Shown here: in pieces, positions 17,731-26,835 of the stretch
Numbering within the stretch: the stretch's first letter is position 1
How the letters are laid out: every line of letters begins with the position of its first letter
NCBI GenBank assembly: GCA_963754645.1
Contig: CAVWGP010000012.1
Span: 930,001-994,000, forward strand
Length of the DNA stretch: 64,000 nt
Direction of reading: 5' to 3'
From: CAVWGP01 sp963754645
GTDB lineage: Bacteria > Pseudomonadota > Alphaproteobacteria > Bin65
Made by a program: the position numbers and the translations under genes
Notes under the pieces: model-generated
Seen by the model: only the letters and a program-made list of their open reading frames with translations
The model's database searches: none
Told to the model about the DNA's origin: nothing

Positions 17731-18599
17731 TTGAGGATCCGCACGCGAAAGCGCGGCACCGCGAGCGCCGTCAGCAGCAACACGGCGGTGACGAAGCGCA
17801 GATCGACCGGATCGAGCCCGACGCGCAGCGCCAGCGCCACCAGCAGGCGATAGAGCACGACGCCGACCAGCGCCGCCATGATCCACCAGCCGATCGTGCG
17901 GTCGCCGAAAATCGCCTCGCCGATCAAGACCGCGGCGGCGCCGGTGACGAGAATGCCCAAGCCCATGCCGATATCGGCGAAGCCGTGATTCTGCGCCACC
18001 AGCGCGCCCGACAGCGCGATGCAGCCGTTCGACAGCGCGAGCCCGACCATCTTGGTCGCGTCGGTGTCGACGCCGAGCGAGCGGATCATGGTTTCGTTCT
18101 CGCCGGTGGCGCGCACCGCGAGGCCGAGATCGGTCTTGAGAAACCAGCCGAGCGCGATCGCCGCCGCCGCCAGCATGACGAAGGCGATGCCGATGGTCGC
18201 CGGAATATCGTCCTTGAGCTGAACCCCCAGCCGCAAGCCGTTGATCCAATCGACCACGTCGCCGAACACCGAGGGCGTCGACAAAAGCGGCGTGTTCGCC
18301 TTGCCCATCACCCGCAAATTCACCGTGTACAGCGCCGTCATCACGACGATTCCGGCGATAATATTGTTGATCTTGAGCTTGGTGTGGATCAGCGCGGTGA
18401 CGATGCCGGAGAGCGCGCCGGCGGCGACGGCGGCGAGCGTGGAAGTGAACGGATCGTAGCCGGACACGAGAAACGCCGCGACCACGGCGCCGCCCAGCGG
18501 ATAACTGCCTTCCGCCGTCAGATCCGGGAAGCGGAAAAAGCGGAACGTGATGAGCACGCCCAAGCCGAGAAAGCCGAACAGGAATCCCTGTTCGAACAT
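17727..18599 (-). CDS. ABC transporter permease of the uptake operon
   Basis: The permease has 290 residues with 8-9 membrane segments and is of the BPD_transp_2 (LivH/RbsC-like) class. Segments LGVLITFRFFRFPDLTAEGSY and RATGENETMIRSLGVDTDATKMVGLALSN contain the cytoplasmic EAA-like coupling loop of this class. Start choice is between ATG 18599 and an in-frame GTG at 18629; both are plausible. The stop overlaps the ATPase start by four bases, so this is the first gene of a three-gene operon. Confidence 0.85.
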   Translation of the reverse strand: MFEQGFLFGFLGLGVLITFRFFRFPDLTAEGSYPLGGAVVAAFLVSGYDPFTSTLAAVAAGALSGIVTALIHTKLKINNIIAGIVVMTALYTVNLRVMGKANTPLLSTPSVFGDVVDWINGLRLGVQLKDDIPATIGIAFVMLAAAAIALGWFLKTDLGLAVRATGENETMIRSLGVDTDATKMVGLALSNGCIALSGALVAQNHGFADIGMGLGILVTGAAAVLIGEAIFGDRTIGWWIMAALVGVVLYRLLVALALRVGLDPVDLRFVTAVLLLTALAVPRFRVRILK

Positions 18600-18739
18600 G
18601 TTGAGCGCCAGCGCGTGAACTTGCTGCACGTCGATCCCCCGAAGCGGCGGGCACGATACGCAATGTCCGGCCGCGGCGCTAGACAGCGGCGGGACCGCGT
18701 GGTCGAATCGGCCGCGTCGCGAACTAGGGAAATGCCCGC

Positions 18740-19529
18740 ATGGCCAGAAGCGGTTCGATCTCGATCGTCGCCATTGCGCTGCTGCTCGGCCTGCCGGCCT
18801 GCGTGCCGCGGCCCGAACCCTACATCGAGGGCAGCGACCGGCCCGCGAGGACCGACCGTGCCCGGCGGCGCGCCCGAGCAGAGGGCGCGTCTCAAGGCGG
18901 CGGACGCCGCGTTGTTCGCCAAGGATTATCGCGAAGCGATTCGCCTCGCGACCTTGGTGATCGAAGCGAATGTGAGCTCCCACATCGTCATGGGCCACGC
19001 CTATGCGACACGCGCCTACGCCCGCCTGGATTCGGGCGACCGCGCCGGCGCGCAAGCCGACGGCCAGCGCAGCGCCGAACTCGCGCCCGACATGCCCAAC
19101 GGGCACAGCGCGCTGGGCCTTGTCGCCCTCTCCGAACGGCGGTGGGCGGACGCCGAGGTGCATTTCAGCCGCCTGGCCGAGGTCGAGCCCGACCACTGGG
19201 TCGGCCCTTACTATCGCGGCTTGGCGCGCCTGGCGCAGCGCAATATCGACGGCGCCTTTGCGGATTTCGACCGCGCGACATTGCTCGAGCCCAAGCTCGA
19301 CGGCGCCTGGGCGCGGCGCGGCCTGATCCACGAGCTGCGCGGCCAGCGCGACGACGCTGTTGCCGACTATCGCCGCGCGCTCCGGCTCCGGCCGGACAAC
19401 GCCATCGCGCGGCGCGGCATCGCGCGCCTCGCCGCCGCCCGCCCGCCGCCGCCGCGGCTCGACGAGTTCCGCCGCGACGAGTTCCGCCGCGACGACCGCG
19501 ACGACGGCGCGCCGGTGGTGCGGTATTGA
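18740..19529 (+). CDS. TPR-containing lipoprotein, frameshifted near 18845
   Basis: The first frame encodes a lipoprotein signal (ISIVAIALLLGLPAC, lipobox LPAC with Cys at residue 21). The next frame, reached by skipping one base at about 18840-18855, encodes repeated TPR units: AALFAKDYREAIRLATLVIE, AYARLDSGDRAGAQADGQRS, and AVADYRRALRLRPDNAIARRG. The total length is 3n+1. The C-terminus is Pro/Arg/Asp-rich with a direct repeat of DEFRR. It is likely a periplasmic or outer-membrane scaffold; no enzymatic motif is seen. Confidence 0.7.
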
Positions 19530-19768
19530 GCGCGGGTTCCCAATTTCGGCGACACAATACGCAATTCGCGCGGCCGCTATAATCGCCACAAAACCACTAA
19601 GTTCGCACGTCAAAAGCGGTTCTACGAATTAAGTATTGTGTCCCAGCAATTGCCGGGCAGGCGGCCGAGATCAAAATCGAAAGCTTCGCCCTTCACGCGC
19701 TACGGCCTCATCCCGGGCGAGAAGTCGTCCATGTCTTCTTCCGACGCGATCGAGGACAAGGAAACCGA

Positions 19769-19947
19769 GAAAAGGGGACGCATCCCATTACGACGAGCCG
19801 CCGAAGGGTGCGGCCAACCTCTCCATGCTGAAGGAAGAAAAGGGAAGAAAAGGGGACGCATCCCTTTACGAGGAGCCGGCGAAGGGTGCGGCCACCCTTT
19901 CCATACCGGTTCCATACCGGAAATTTTAAGGGTTGCGTCCCCTTTTG
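19769..19947. repeat. cluster of AAAAGGGGACGCATCCC-type repeats
   Basis: Two direct copies of about 60 bases start at 19769 and 19847 (period 78). Each runs gaaaaggggacgcatccc, then cgaagggtgcggcca about 20 bases on. An inverted half copy (gggttgcgtccccttttgc) closes the cluster at about 19929-19947, so the outer ends can pair. I recall such AAAGGGGACGC-type motifs as dispersed intergenic repeats in environmental proteobacteria, often with REP-associated transposases. No transposase is present here. The whole gap 19530-19981 contains no supported gene. Confidence 0.7.
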
Positions 19948-19981
19948 CCGGGCTTGCGCCGGCGACGACAGTTTGCTGCAG

Positions 19982-21799
19982 TCAAATACTTTTTCCGCGC
20001 TTTTCGCCAGCGACCGGTTCATCTTGGATGTCACGGCCAATCCGCGCTTTTTCCATTCCGGCGAGAACTCGCGCGCGATCTTCCTGCCGGCGGAACGGCA
20101 TCCCCTCGATCACCTGCGCCAACCGACCGCCGGCGAGTTCATCGGCCGCCGCGTAGGCCGCCGCCGCGTCTTGGACTTGGCCAAGATGCGCGAGGGACGC
20201 CGCCAGAAAAATCTGGCCGTATGCCCAATCGGGCCTGCGCTGAGCCGCCTGACGTGCCCAACGCACGGCGTCGGCGTAACGTTCGAGCTGGAGATACGCC
20301 CCAGCCAAGTTAAAATAGCGGAAGAAGTTCGCCGGATCGCGGGGATTCGAACGCAAGGCGATCTCGCTATTGCGGATGCTCTCCTCGGGATCACCACCCC
20401 ACATCAATACCGTCCCGAGCGAGCCAAAGGCGACGGAACAGTTCGGATTGATCTCGATCGCACGGCGCAGCGAGTCGGCGGCCTCGTCGTACCGATGAAA
20501 ACTTGATAGGCTAAGGCCGTATATCCAGTGCGCGTACTCGTTCGTTTGATCCAATTCGATGGCGCGCCGACCCGCTGCAAGCGCATGCTGATAATTTGCC
20601 GCCGGATTCTCGGCAAGGCCCAGATAGGCCTCATGCCAAATGACGACAGCCTCAATTTGAAAGCCCCAAGCATTGTCGGGATCGATGGCCCGCGCCTTGT
20701 CGAGGGCAACGCGCGCCGACACAAAGCCATGACGGTTGACTCGGTATATTTCACGGATGGCGATATTCAGATGGTCCGTTATCCGATGGTCGCGTGGCGG
20801 GATTCGGCTCCAGCGATCCCCCTCTGCTATGGAGACTTGCGTCTGAACCGAAGCAGCGACGTTGCGCGTGATTTCGTCCTGCAATTCGAATACGTCGCTC
20901 CGCGCACGATCGTATTTTTCCGCCCAGACATGCACGCCGGACGAGGCATCGATGAGCTGCGCGCTTATCCGCAATCGACCGCTCGTTTCGCGCACGCTGC
21001 CTTCAAGCACGTATTGAACGCCGAGCTCGCGCGCGACCTGCTTGATGTCGATGGCGCGTCCTTTGTAGGTGAAAGTCGAACTGCGGGCGATGACGAAAAG
21101 ATTGTGGATCCGCGACAAGGCCGTAATGATGTCTTCGGTCAATCCGTCCGCAAGCGCGTCGTGATCGTCCGACACGCCCATGACGGCGAACGGCAAAACG
21201 GCGATGCACGGCTTATCCGGCATCGCGAGCGAAGCGGCCGGCGGGCTAACCCCAGCCATGCCGCTTATGCGCCACACGCGCACGGCCTGCGGAATGTTCT
21301 TGAGCTGAACCTCGCCGCGCGGTTCGAGGTCGAATTGGCGCCGGTCCTTGATTTGAGACACGGCCGCGTCGCTCAACGAAATGCCGCCCGCATCGGCGGT
21401 GGCTTGGAGCCGACAGGCGACGATGACCGCGTCGCCATAGATATCGCCACTATCGACGAGAATCTCGCCGGCGTTGATTCCAATGCGAAGATCCATTCGA
21501 CGATCAAATTCTTCCGGCGCATTCAATACGGCCATCTGCTCTTGAATGGCCACGGCGCAGCGCACGCAATCGACCACGCTGGCAAATTCCGCCAGCACGC
21601 CGTCGCCCATCGTCTTGACCAGCCGCCCCCGCTCGCGCGCGATCTGCGGGCGAATGACTCCTTCGACATGCGTCTTGAATTTGGCGAGCGTACCGACTTC
21701 ATCGAGAGCGACCAGCCGGCTATAGCCGACAACGTCGCCAGCCATGATTGCCGCGAGCTTGCGCTCACCGAAACTATGGGCAGGGTTTGGCGCGGTCAT
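19982..21799 (-). CDS. class III adenylate/guanylate cyclase-like protein with TolB-like and TPR domains
   Basis: The protein is about 605 residues from the ATG at 21799. A cyclase homology domain (about 15-175) has metal-binding aspartates in IMAGDVVGYSR and KTMGDGVLAEF. The position that usually carries the transition-state Asn is Ile here (YGDAVIVACRL rather than a V-N-x-A-x-R-L motif). A TolB/FlgO-like segment (CIAVLPFAVMGVSDDHDALADGL through VHVWAEKYDR) follows, then TPR repeats (about 385-575). Activity as a cyclase is therefore uncertain; it may be a regulatory scaffold. Composition is lower in GC than the core genes around it. Confidence 0.8.
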   Translation of the reverse strand: MTAPNPAHSFGERKLAAIMAGDVVGYSRLVALDEVGTLAKFKTHVEGVIRPQIARERGRLVKTMGDGVLAEFASVVDCVRCAVAIQEQMAVLNAPEEFDRRMDLRIGINAGEILVDSGDIYGDAVIVACRLQATADAGGISLSDAAVSQIKDRRQFDLEPRGEVQLKNIPQAVRVWRISGMAGVSPPAASLAMPDKPCIAVLPFAVMGVSDDHDALADGLTEDIITALSRIHNLFVIARSSTFTYKGRAIDIKQVARELGVQYVLEGSVRETSGRLRISAQLIDASSGVHVWAEKYDRARSDVFELQDEITRNVAASVQTQVSIAEGDRWSRIPPRDHRITDHLNIAIREIYRVNRHGFVSARVALDKARAIDPDNAWGFQIEAVVIWHEAYLGLAENPAANYQHALAAGRRAIELDQTNEYAHWIYGLSLSSFHRYDEAADSLRRAIEINPNCSVAFGSLGTVLMWGGDPEESIRNSEIALRSNPRDPANFFRYFNLAGAYLQLERYADAVRWARQAAQRRPDWAYGQIFLAASLAHLGQVQDAAAAYAAADELAGGRLAQVIEGMPFRRQEDRARVLAGMEKARIGRDIQDEPVAGEKRGKSI

Positions 21800-22113
21800 C
21801 GTGCCAGCGATGAGCCTCCGACGCGCCGGCATTGGCGCAATGTCCTCTCCACCAACAGTATGCATTTCAAATAAAACCGGCAACACACAAAGATCGTCCA
21901 GATAAACTCTTAGTGCACTCTCTGCCAGACGATCCTAGTATGTCGCCGAAGGCTTTCTTCATCCGCGGGCGCGCCGGACTCAGATGCGCGACGGTGGAGG
22001 TGCGCGACTGAGACCGGACGTTAGGACCCGATGAATCCGATTCGAAAGCAGCTCGGATTGCGGAAACCTCTCCCTCACATCGGTCAGCACGGCAATCACC
22101 AGAGGAGTGCCAT

Positions 22114-22590
22114 ATGCAAAATGCGAACCCGATCATGAATCTTGGCGAAGCGCCGACGAAATCCGGCGGCAATGGCGGCAAGTTCGAGTTCAAGCAATAC
22201 CGCGTCGGTCCCGCGATCGGACTTCAAAAACTTGGCTGTAGCCTTTATATTGTTCCGCCTGGGAAAAGAGCCTTCCCATATCACGCGCATTCACTAATGG
22301 AAGAGATGTGTGTCGTTCTGGAGGGCTCCGGCACGCTTCGTCAGGATGGACAAGAGCATTCGATCCGCGCGGGTGACGTCATTGCGTCTTCGGTGGGTAA
22401 GGCACATCAGATTGTCAATACTTCCAGCAGCGATTTAAGATATATCGTCATATCCAACAACGAAGCCGTCGATGTAGTGCTGTATCCCGACTCCGACAAG
22501 ATCGGGGCGATTTCCACGGCTTTCGGGAAAACACTGTGGCACTTCACTCGCCGGAGCGCGGCGACTGAATACTATGATGGCGAGGCGTAG
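22114..22590 (+). CDS. cupin-domain protein
   Basis: The 158-residue protein has a single cupin barrel: PYHAHSLMEEMCVVLEGSGTLRQDG (motif 1 with His and Glu) and RAGDVIASSVGKAHQIVNTS (motif 2 with His). A gaggag ribosome site lies seven bases before the ATG. It is less GC-rich than its neighbours and stands alone. Metal binding is likely from the His/His/Glu/His pattern. Substrate and role (sugar isomerase-like, dioxygenase-like or storage) cannot be read. Confidence 0.8.
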   Translation: MQNANPIMNLGEAPTKSGGNGGKFEFKQYRVGPAIGLQKLGCSLYIVPPGKRAFPYHAHSLMEEMCVVLEGSGTLRQDGQEHSIRAGDVIASSVGKAHQIVNTSSSDLRYIVISNNEAVDVVLYPDSDKIGAISTAFGKTLWHFTRRSAATEYYDGEA

Positions 22591-22761
22591 CGAACACCGA
22601 TTCGTCGCAACAGGATCCTCGGCCTCCGGATTGTGGCGCGACTGACTGCATACGGCATGGCATGGGCGCGCGGATTTCAAGCTTTGCTTCGGCGTGGGCC
22701 CCTAAGTCGCAATCCCTTGCCTATTCCGCATCGCGCTGCGGACCGGCCAGTTTCGCCCCGC

Positions 22762-24141
22762 TCACGCCAGCGGCTTGAGATCGCCCAGCATCGTCGGCAG
22801 GTATTCCGCGACCGTGGGATGGATGTGCACGGCGCGCGAGATCGCGGTGTAGGGGGCGCCGGCGCTCATCACGTCGAGCAGGCAATGCACGACCTCGTCG
22901 CCGGCGATGCCGAGCAAGGCGCCGCCGAGAATTTTCTTGGTGCCGGCATCGACCAGGATTTTCATGAAGCCCTGGGTCTCGCCACGCTCGCGGGCGCGGC
23001 CGATCGAGGTCATGGCGTATTTGGTCGAGAGCGCCGCGATGCCGGCGGCGCGGACTTCGCGCTCGGTCAGGCCGACGCGGCCGAGCGGCGGATCGATGAA
23101 CAGCGCATAGGCCGGAATCCGGTCGGAAACCTTGCGCGGGTCGTTGTCGAACAGGTTCGCCGCCACGATCTCGAAATCATTGTACGAGGTGTGGGTGAAG
23201 GCGCCGCGGCCGTTGACGTCGCCGATCGCCCAAATGCCCGGCACGTTGGTTTCGAGCGTCTCGCCCACGACGATATAGCCGCGCTTGTCGGTCGCGATCC
23301 CGGCCTTGTCGAGTCCGAGATCGTCGGTGTTGGGCCGCCTGCCGACGGCGAGCAGAAGATGCGTGCCGGCGACGCGCGGCGCGCCGGCGCCGCAATCGAG
23401 GTTCATGGCGATGCGATTGCCGTCCTTTTCGACGGCGATGCATTTCGCGCCGAGCCGCACCTCGACGCCCTCGTTTTCGAGGATCGTCTTGATCGCATCC
23501 GAAACATCCTCGTCCTCGCGCCCGACCAGGCGCTCGCCCATCTCGACAACCGTGACCTTGCTGCCGAAGCGGCGATACATCTGGGCGAATTCGAGCCCGA
23601 TATAGGAGCCGCCGACAATGAGCAGATGCTCGGGCAGGAAATCGACCTCCATCATGCCGCTGTTGGTGAGATAGCCCGTCTCGGCGAGGCCGGGCATGTC
23701 GGGCACCAGCGCGCGGCCGCCGGTGTTGATGAAGATTTTTTCCGCTTCGAGCAGGTCGCCGTTGACGCGCACCGCGCGCGGCCCCTCGAAGCGCGCGTGA
23801 CCCTCGAACACGGTGCAATTCGGCAAGCGCTGCATCCAGGCCTTGACGCCGTTGCGCCCGCGCTCGACGATCGCGTCCTTGCGCGCCTTGACGCGCTTCA
23901 TATCGACGCCGACCTGGCCCGCGAGCGTGACGCCGTAGTCGGCCGCGCGCCGCGCCATGTGGGCGACATAGGCGCTCGCCACCAGCGTTTTCGTCGGCAC
24001 GCATCCGTTGTTGACGCAGGTGCCGCCGAAATGCTTGCGCTCGATCATGGCGGTCTTGAACCCTTCGCGCGTCAGGCGCTCGGCGAGCGAAGGTCCGGCT
24101 TGGCCGCTGCCGATGACGATGGCGTCGAATTTCTCGGGCAT
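22762..24141 (-). CDS. FAD-dependent pyridine nucleotide-disulfide oxidoreductase (mercuric reductase/Lpd-like)
   Basis: The 459-residue enzyme has the FAD-binding GSGQAG motif (about 11-16), the redox disulfide GGTCVNNGCVPTK (about 39-51), the NAD-binding VGGSYIGLEFAQ and the second FAD motif WAIGDVNGRG. The C-terminal dimerisation domain has HIHPTVAEYLP, supplying the catalytic His/Glu of the opposite subunit. It lacks an N-terminal heavy-metal domain and the C-terminal Cys pair of true MerA. It stands alone rather than beside 2-oxoacid dehydrogenase genes, so its physiological substrate is open. Confidence 0.85.
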   Translation of the reverse strand: MPEKFDAIVIGSGQAGPSLAERLTREGFKTAMIERKHFGGTCVNNGCVPTKTLVASAYVAHMARRAADYGVTLAGQVGVDMKRVKARKDAIVERGRNGVKAWMQRLPNCTVFEGHARFEGPRAVRVNGDLLEAEKIFINTGGRALVPDMPGLAETGYLTNSGMMEVDFLPEHLLIVGGSYIGLEFAQMYRRFGSKVTVVEMGERLVGREDEDVSDAIKTILENEGVEVRLGAKCIAVEKDGNRIAMNLDCGAGAPRVAGTHLLLAVGRRPNTDDLGLDKAGIATDKRGYIVVGETLETNVPGIWAIGDVNGRGAFTHTSYNDFEIVAANLFDNDPRKVSDRIPAYALFIDPPLGRVGLTEREVRAAGIAALSTKYAMTSIGRARERGETQGFMKILVDAGTKKILGGALLGIAGDEVVHCLLDVMSAGAPYTAISRAVHIHPTVAEYLPTMLGDLKPLA

Positions 24142-24177
24142 GGTCGTCGTCTCCTTGCCGGTCTCACCTTGCCGGTC

Positions 24178-25410
24178 TCACCTTGCCGGCGCCATGGCGG
24201 GCACCGCTGCCGGCAGCCGGAGATGGAGCGCCAGCCACGCCGCCGCCGCAAGCGAAATCCCGATCCCCGCGACGCAAGCCGCCCAGCCATGGCGGTCGAA
24301 AATCTGGCCGAGAATGGCGGCGCCGGCGAGGCCGCCGAGATAGTAGCTGGCGAGATAGAGCCCGCTGGCGGCGGCGCGATCCGCGGTCGCGGCGCGGCCG
24401 ACGAAGCCGGTCGCCGCGGCTTGGGCGAAAAAAGTGCCGACGCCGACGAGGACCATGCCGGCGAGCACGGCGACGAGGCTCGGCACGATCAGGAGCGGCA
24501 GTCCGAGCGCGGCGACGGCGAGCGCCGTCCAGATCGCCGGCCGCGTCCCGAAACGGACCGCCGCGCGCCCGGCCAATGGCGTCGTGAACATCGAAGGCAG
24601 GAAGACGAAATAGACGAAGCCGAGCGACATCTGGCCGACCGCGAGCGGCGGGCGCGCGAGCACGAAATTCACATAGGTGAAGGTGCCGATGAAGGCGAAC
24701 AGGATCAGGAATCCGATGCCGAAGCACGCGCGCAGCGCCGGATTGCCGAGGTGCTCGCCCCAGGCCGCGAATGGCGAGCGCGCGGCGGGACCGGCCAGCG
24801 CCAACTTCGACATGCGGTCAAGATTGACGAAGACGAGCGCGGCGCCGGCGAGATTGAGCGCGGCGAAGAAATAGAAGTTCGCCGCCAGGCCGAACATGTC
24901 AGCGATCGACCCGGCGACGAGGCGGCCGATCAGGTTGCTAGCGACGACGCCGGTGATATAGGCGGCGAGCGCGGCGGCGGTTTCCTGGGCGCTGCAATGC
25001 TCGGCGAGATAGGCCATGGTCAGGGTGAAGGCCGTGGCCATGAAAATGCCCTGCGCCACGCGCAGGGCGGCGAAGGTGGCGAGATCGGGCGCGGCCGAGA
25101 GCAGCGCGGTCGGGATGGCGAGGAGCGCGAGGCTCACCCAGATGCCGGCGCGCCGGTCGATCCGGCGGCTGACGAGGGCCACGCCGAGGCAGGCCAGCGC
25201 CATCCCCATCGTCCCGGCATTGGCGGCGAGGCCGATCGCCGACGGCGAGACACCGTAGGCGGCGGCGAGCGACGGCAGGATCGCCTGCGCGGCGAACAGA
25301 TCGACCAAGGTCAGGAAGCCGATGAGGCCGATCACGACCGAGCGCAGCGCCGCCGTCCTTGCCGGGTCGCGGACCGAAACTTGCGCCGGAATATTGCCGC
25401 CGATGGCCAT
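24178..25410 (-). CDS. MFS transporter (YnfM-like, 12 TM)
   Basis: The 410-residue protein starts at the ATG 25410, which has GGAGG eight bases upstream. Twelve hydrophobic segments are visible, with the loop motif LVSRRIDRRAG after helix 2. Segments GTFTYVNFVLA and GVGTFFAQAAATGFVGRAA match the YnfM/arabinose-efflux-like MFS subgroup. The substrate is unknown. Just downstream, between this gene and the oxidoreductase gene, a 14-base unit (cttgccggtctcac) is repeated in tandem at about 24155-24183. Confidence 0.82.
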   Translation of the reverse strand: MAIGGNIPAQVSVRDPARTAALRSVVIGLIGFLTLVDLFAAQAILPSLAAAYGVSPSAIGLAANAGTMGMALACLGVALVSRRIDRRAGIWVSLALLAIPTALLSAAPDLATFAALRVAQGIFMATAFTLTMAYLAEHCSAQETAAALAAYITGVVASNLIGRLVAGSIADMFGLAANFYFFAALNLAGAALVFVNLDRMSKLALAGPAARSPFAAWGEHLGNPALRACFGIGFLILFAFIGTFTYVNFVLARPPLAVGQMSLGFVYFVFLPSMFTTPLAGRAAVRFGTRPAIWTALAVAALGLPLLIVPSLVAVLAGMVLVGVGTFFAQAAATGFVGRAATADRAAASGLYLASYYLGGLAGAAILGQIFDRHGWAACVAGIGISLAAAAWLALHLRLPAAVPAMAPAR

Positions 25411-25553
25411 GATCGTATCCTCCAATATCGGCGCGAAGCTTGCCCGCGCCGGCGCCGCCGATGAAATGCCAAGCGCCTTTCGATTCGATAACCGATCGGC
25501 ATTTCGGCTTCGGCGCCGGTTCCGATAACCTGCCGGTACAAATGGAGGCGATC

Positions 25554-26711
25554 ATGGGACGGAAAGCGAACGGCAGCGGCGACGGCATCTCGGGCATCGG
25601 GCAGATCGTCCTGGTCTTCCAGGGCGGCGGCGCGCTGGGGGCCTATCAGGCCGGCGTCTATCAGGCGATGCACGAAGCCGGGATCGAGCCGGATTGGATC
25701 GTCGGCACCTCGATCGGCGCCATCAATGCCGCCCTCATCGCCGGCAACGAGCCGCAACACCGCCTCGGCCGGCTCAAGGAATTCTGGGACCGCATGGCGC
25801 ACAAGGCTTTCTGGCACAACGAATGGACCTGGCCGCCCATGGCCCAGGCGCTGTCCTATTTTAACACGATCGCGACCGGCATCCCGGCATTCTTCACGCC
25901 CAATCCGCTCGCCTTCCTCGGCACGCATGTGCATCTCGGCGCCGACGCGGCCGGATTCTATTCGACCGCGCCGCTTGAAAAGACGCTCAACGAACTCGTC
26001 GATTTCTCGCTCATCAATCGCTGCAAGCCGCGGCTCACCGTGGGCGCCGCGCATGTCCGCACCAGCCAGATGAAATATTTCGACGGGCGCGACATGCCGA
26101 TCGGCGTCAAGCACATCATGGCCTCGGGCGCGCTGCCGCCGGCCTTCCCCGCGGTCCGCATCGACGGCGAGCTCTATTGGGACGGCGGCATTCTCTCCAA
26201 CACGCCGACCGAGGTCGTGTTCGAGGACGTTCCGCGCCGCAATTCGCTGGTCTTCGCGGTCCATATGTGGAACCCGCTGGGCGGCGAGCCGGAGTCGATC
26301 TGGGAGGTCGTGCACCGGCAGAAGGACATCCAATATTCGAGCCGCGTCGCCAACCACATCGCGCGCCAGCAGCACACGCACCGCCTGCGCCACGTCGTCA
26401 GCGAGCTCGTGAAGCAGATTCCCGAGCCGGCGCGGAGCAGCGCCTTCGTGCGCGACCTCGCGGAATACGGGTGCAGGACGCGCATGCACGTCGTCCGCCT
26501 GCTGGCGCCGCCGATCGACAACGAGGACCACACCAAGGACGTGGACTTCAGCCCCGAGGGCATCCGCGCGCGCTGGAACGCCGGACTCGCCGATGCCCGC
26601 CGCTCGATTGCGCAAGCGCCCTGGCAAGGCGAGTTCGATCCGCTCGAAGGCGTGGTGCTGCACGAGCCGGCGGCGGCAAATTTGTCGGCTCAACACAGAG
26701 AACAAGTTTAA
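25554..26711 (+). CDS. patatin-like phospholipase with DUF3734 C-terminal domain
   Basis: The protein is 385 residues from the ATG 25554, preceded by GGAGG. The patatin core has the oxyanion motif GGGALGAYQAG (about 23-33), the nucleophile GTSIGA (about 52-57) and the Asp of the dyad in YWDGGIL. The C-terminal 170 residues (HMWNPLGGEPESIWEVVHRQKDIQYSSR, then SPEGIRARWNAGLADAR) fit DUF3734, often seen near polyhydroxyalkanoate metabolism in alphaproteobacteria. A phaC gene lies 7 kb away. The stop codon overlaps the left arm of a palindromic repeat. Confidence 0.88.
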   Translation: MGRKANGSGDGISGIGQIVLVFQGGGALGAYQAGVYQAMHEAGIEPDWIVGTSIGAINAALIAGNEPQHRLGRLKEFWDRMAHKAFWHNEWTWPPMAQALSYFNTIATGIPAFFTPNPLAFLGTHVHLGADAAGFYSTAPLEKTLNELVDFSLINRCKPRLTVGAAHVRTSQMKYFDGRDMPIGVKHIMASGALPPAFPAVRIDGELYWDGGILSNTPTEVVFEDVPRRNSLVFAVHMWNPLGGEPESIWEVVHRQKDIQYSSRVANHIARQQHTHRLRHVVSELVKQIPEPARSSAFVRDLAEYGCRTRMHVVRLLAPPIDNEDHTKDVDFSPEGIRARWNAGLADARRSIAQAPWQGEFDPLEGVVLHEPAAANLSAQHREQV

Positions 26712-26806
26712 CCACGGAGACACGGAGGCACGGAGAAATCACAGAGAAAAAATCTTATCAGGCCAAACGCCTCTGTGGCTTCTCCGTGCCTCCGTGTCTC
26801 CGTGGT
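26711..26806. repeat. palindromic repeat built of CACGGAGR octamers (copy 2)
   Basis: Arms 26711-26737 and 26780-26806 are perfect 27-base inverted complements. The octamer order in the arm is cacggaga, cacggagg, cacggaga, whereas copy 1 at 6971 has cacggagg, cacggaga, cacggaga. The loops are unrelated. It starts inside the patatin stop codon and ends 30 bases before the convergent M20 gene stop, so it sits between convergent genes. Confidence 0.85.
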
Positions 26807-26835
26807 AAATTTTTTGCGGATCGTCTCGCGATGCC

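Noticed and set aside
19638..20156. Possible protein starting MSQQLPGRRPRSKSK with GLIPGEKSSM
   Set aside because: The frame runs straight through the AAAAGGGG repeats and into antisense of the cyclase gene. No family was recognised, so at most it is a remnant.
22633..25464. Very long plus-strand ORF of 943 codons
   Set aside because: It runs across two genes on the other strand (oxidoreductase and MFS transporter) and their intergenic gap. Its translation is low-complexity Arg/Glu/Asp.
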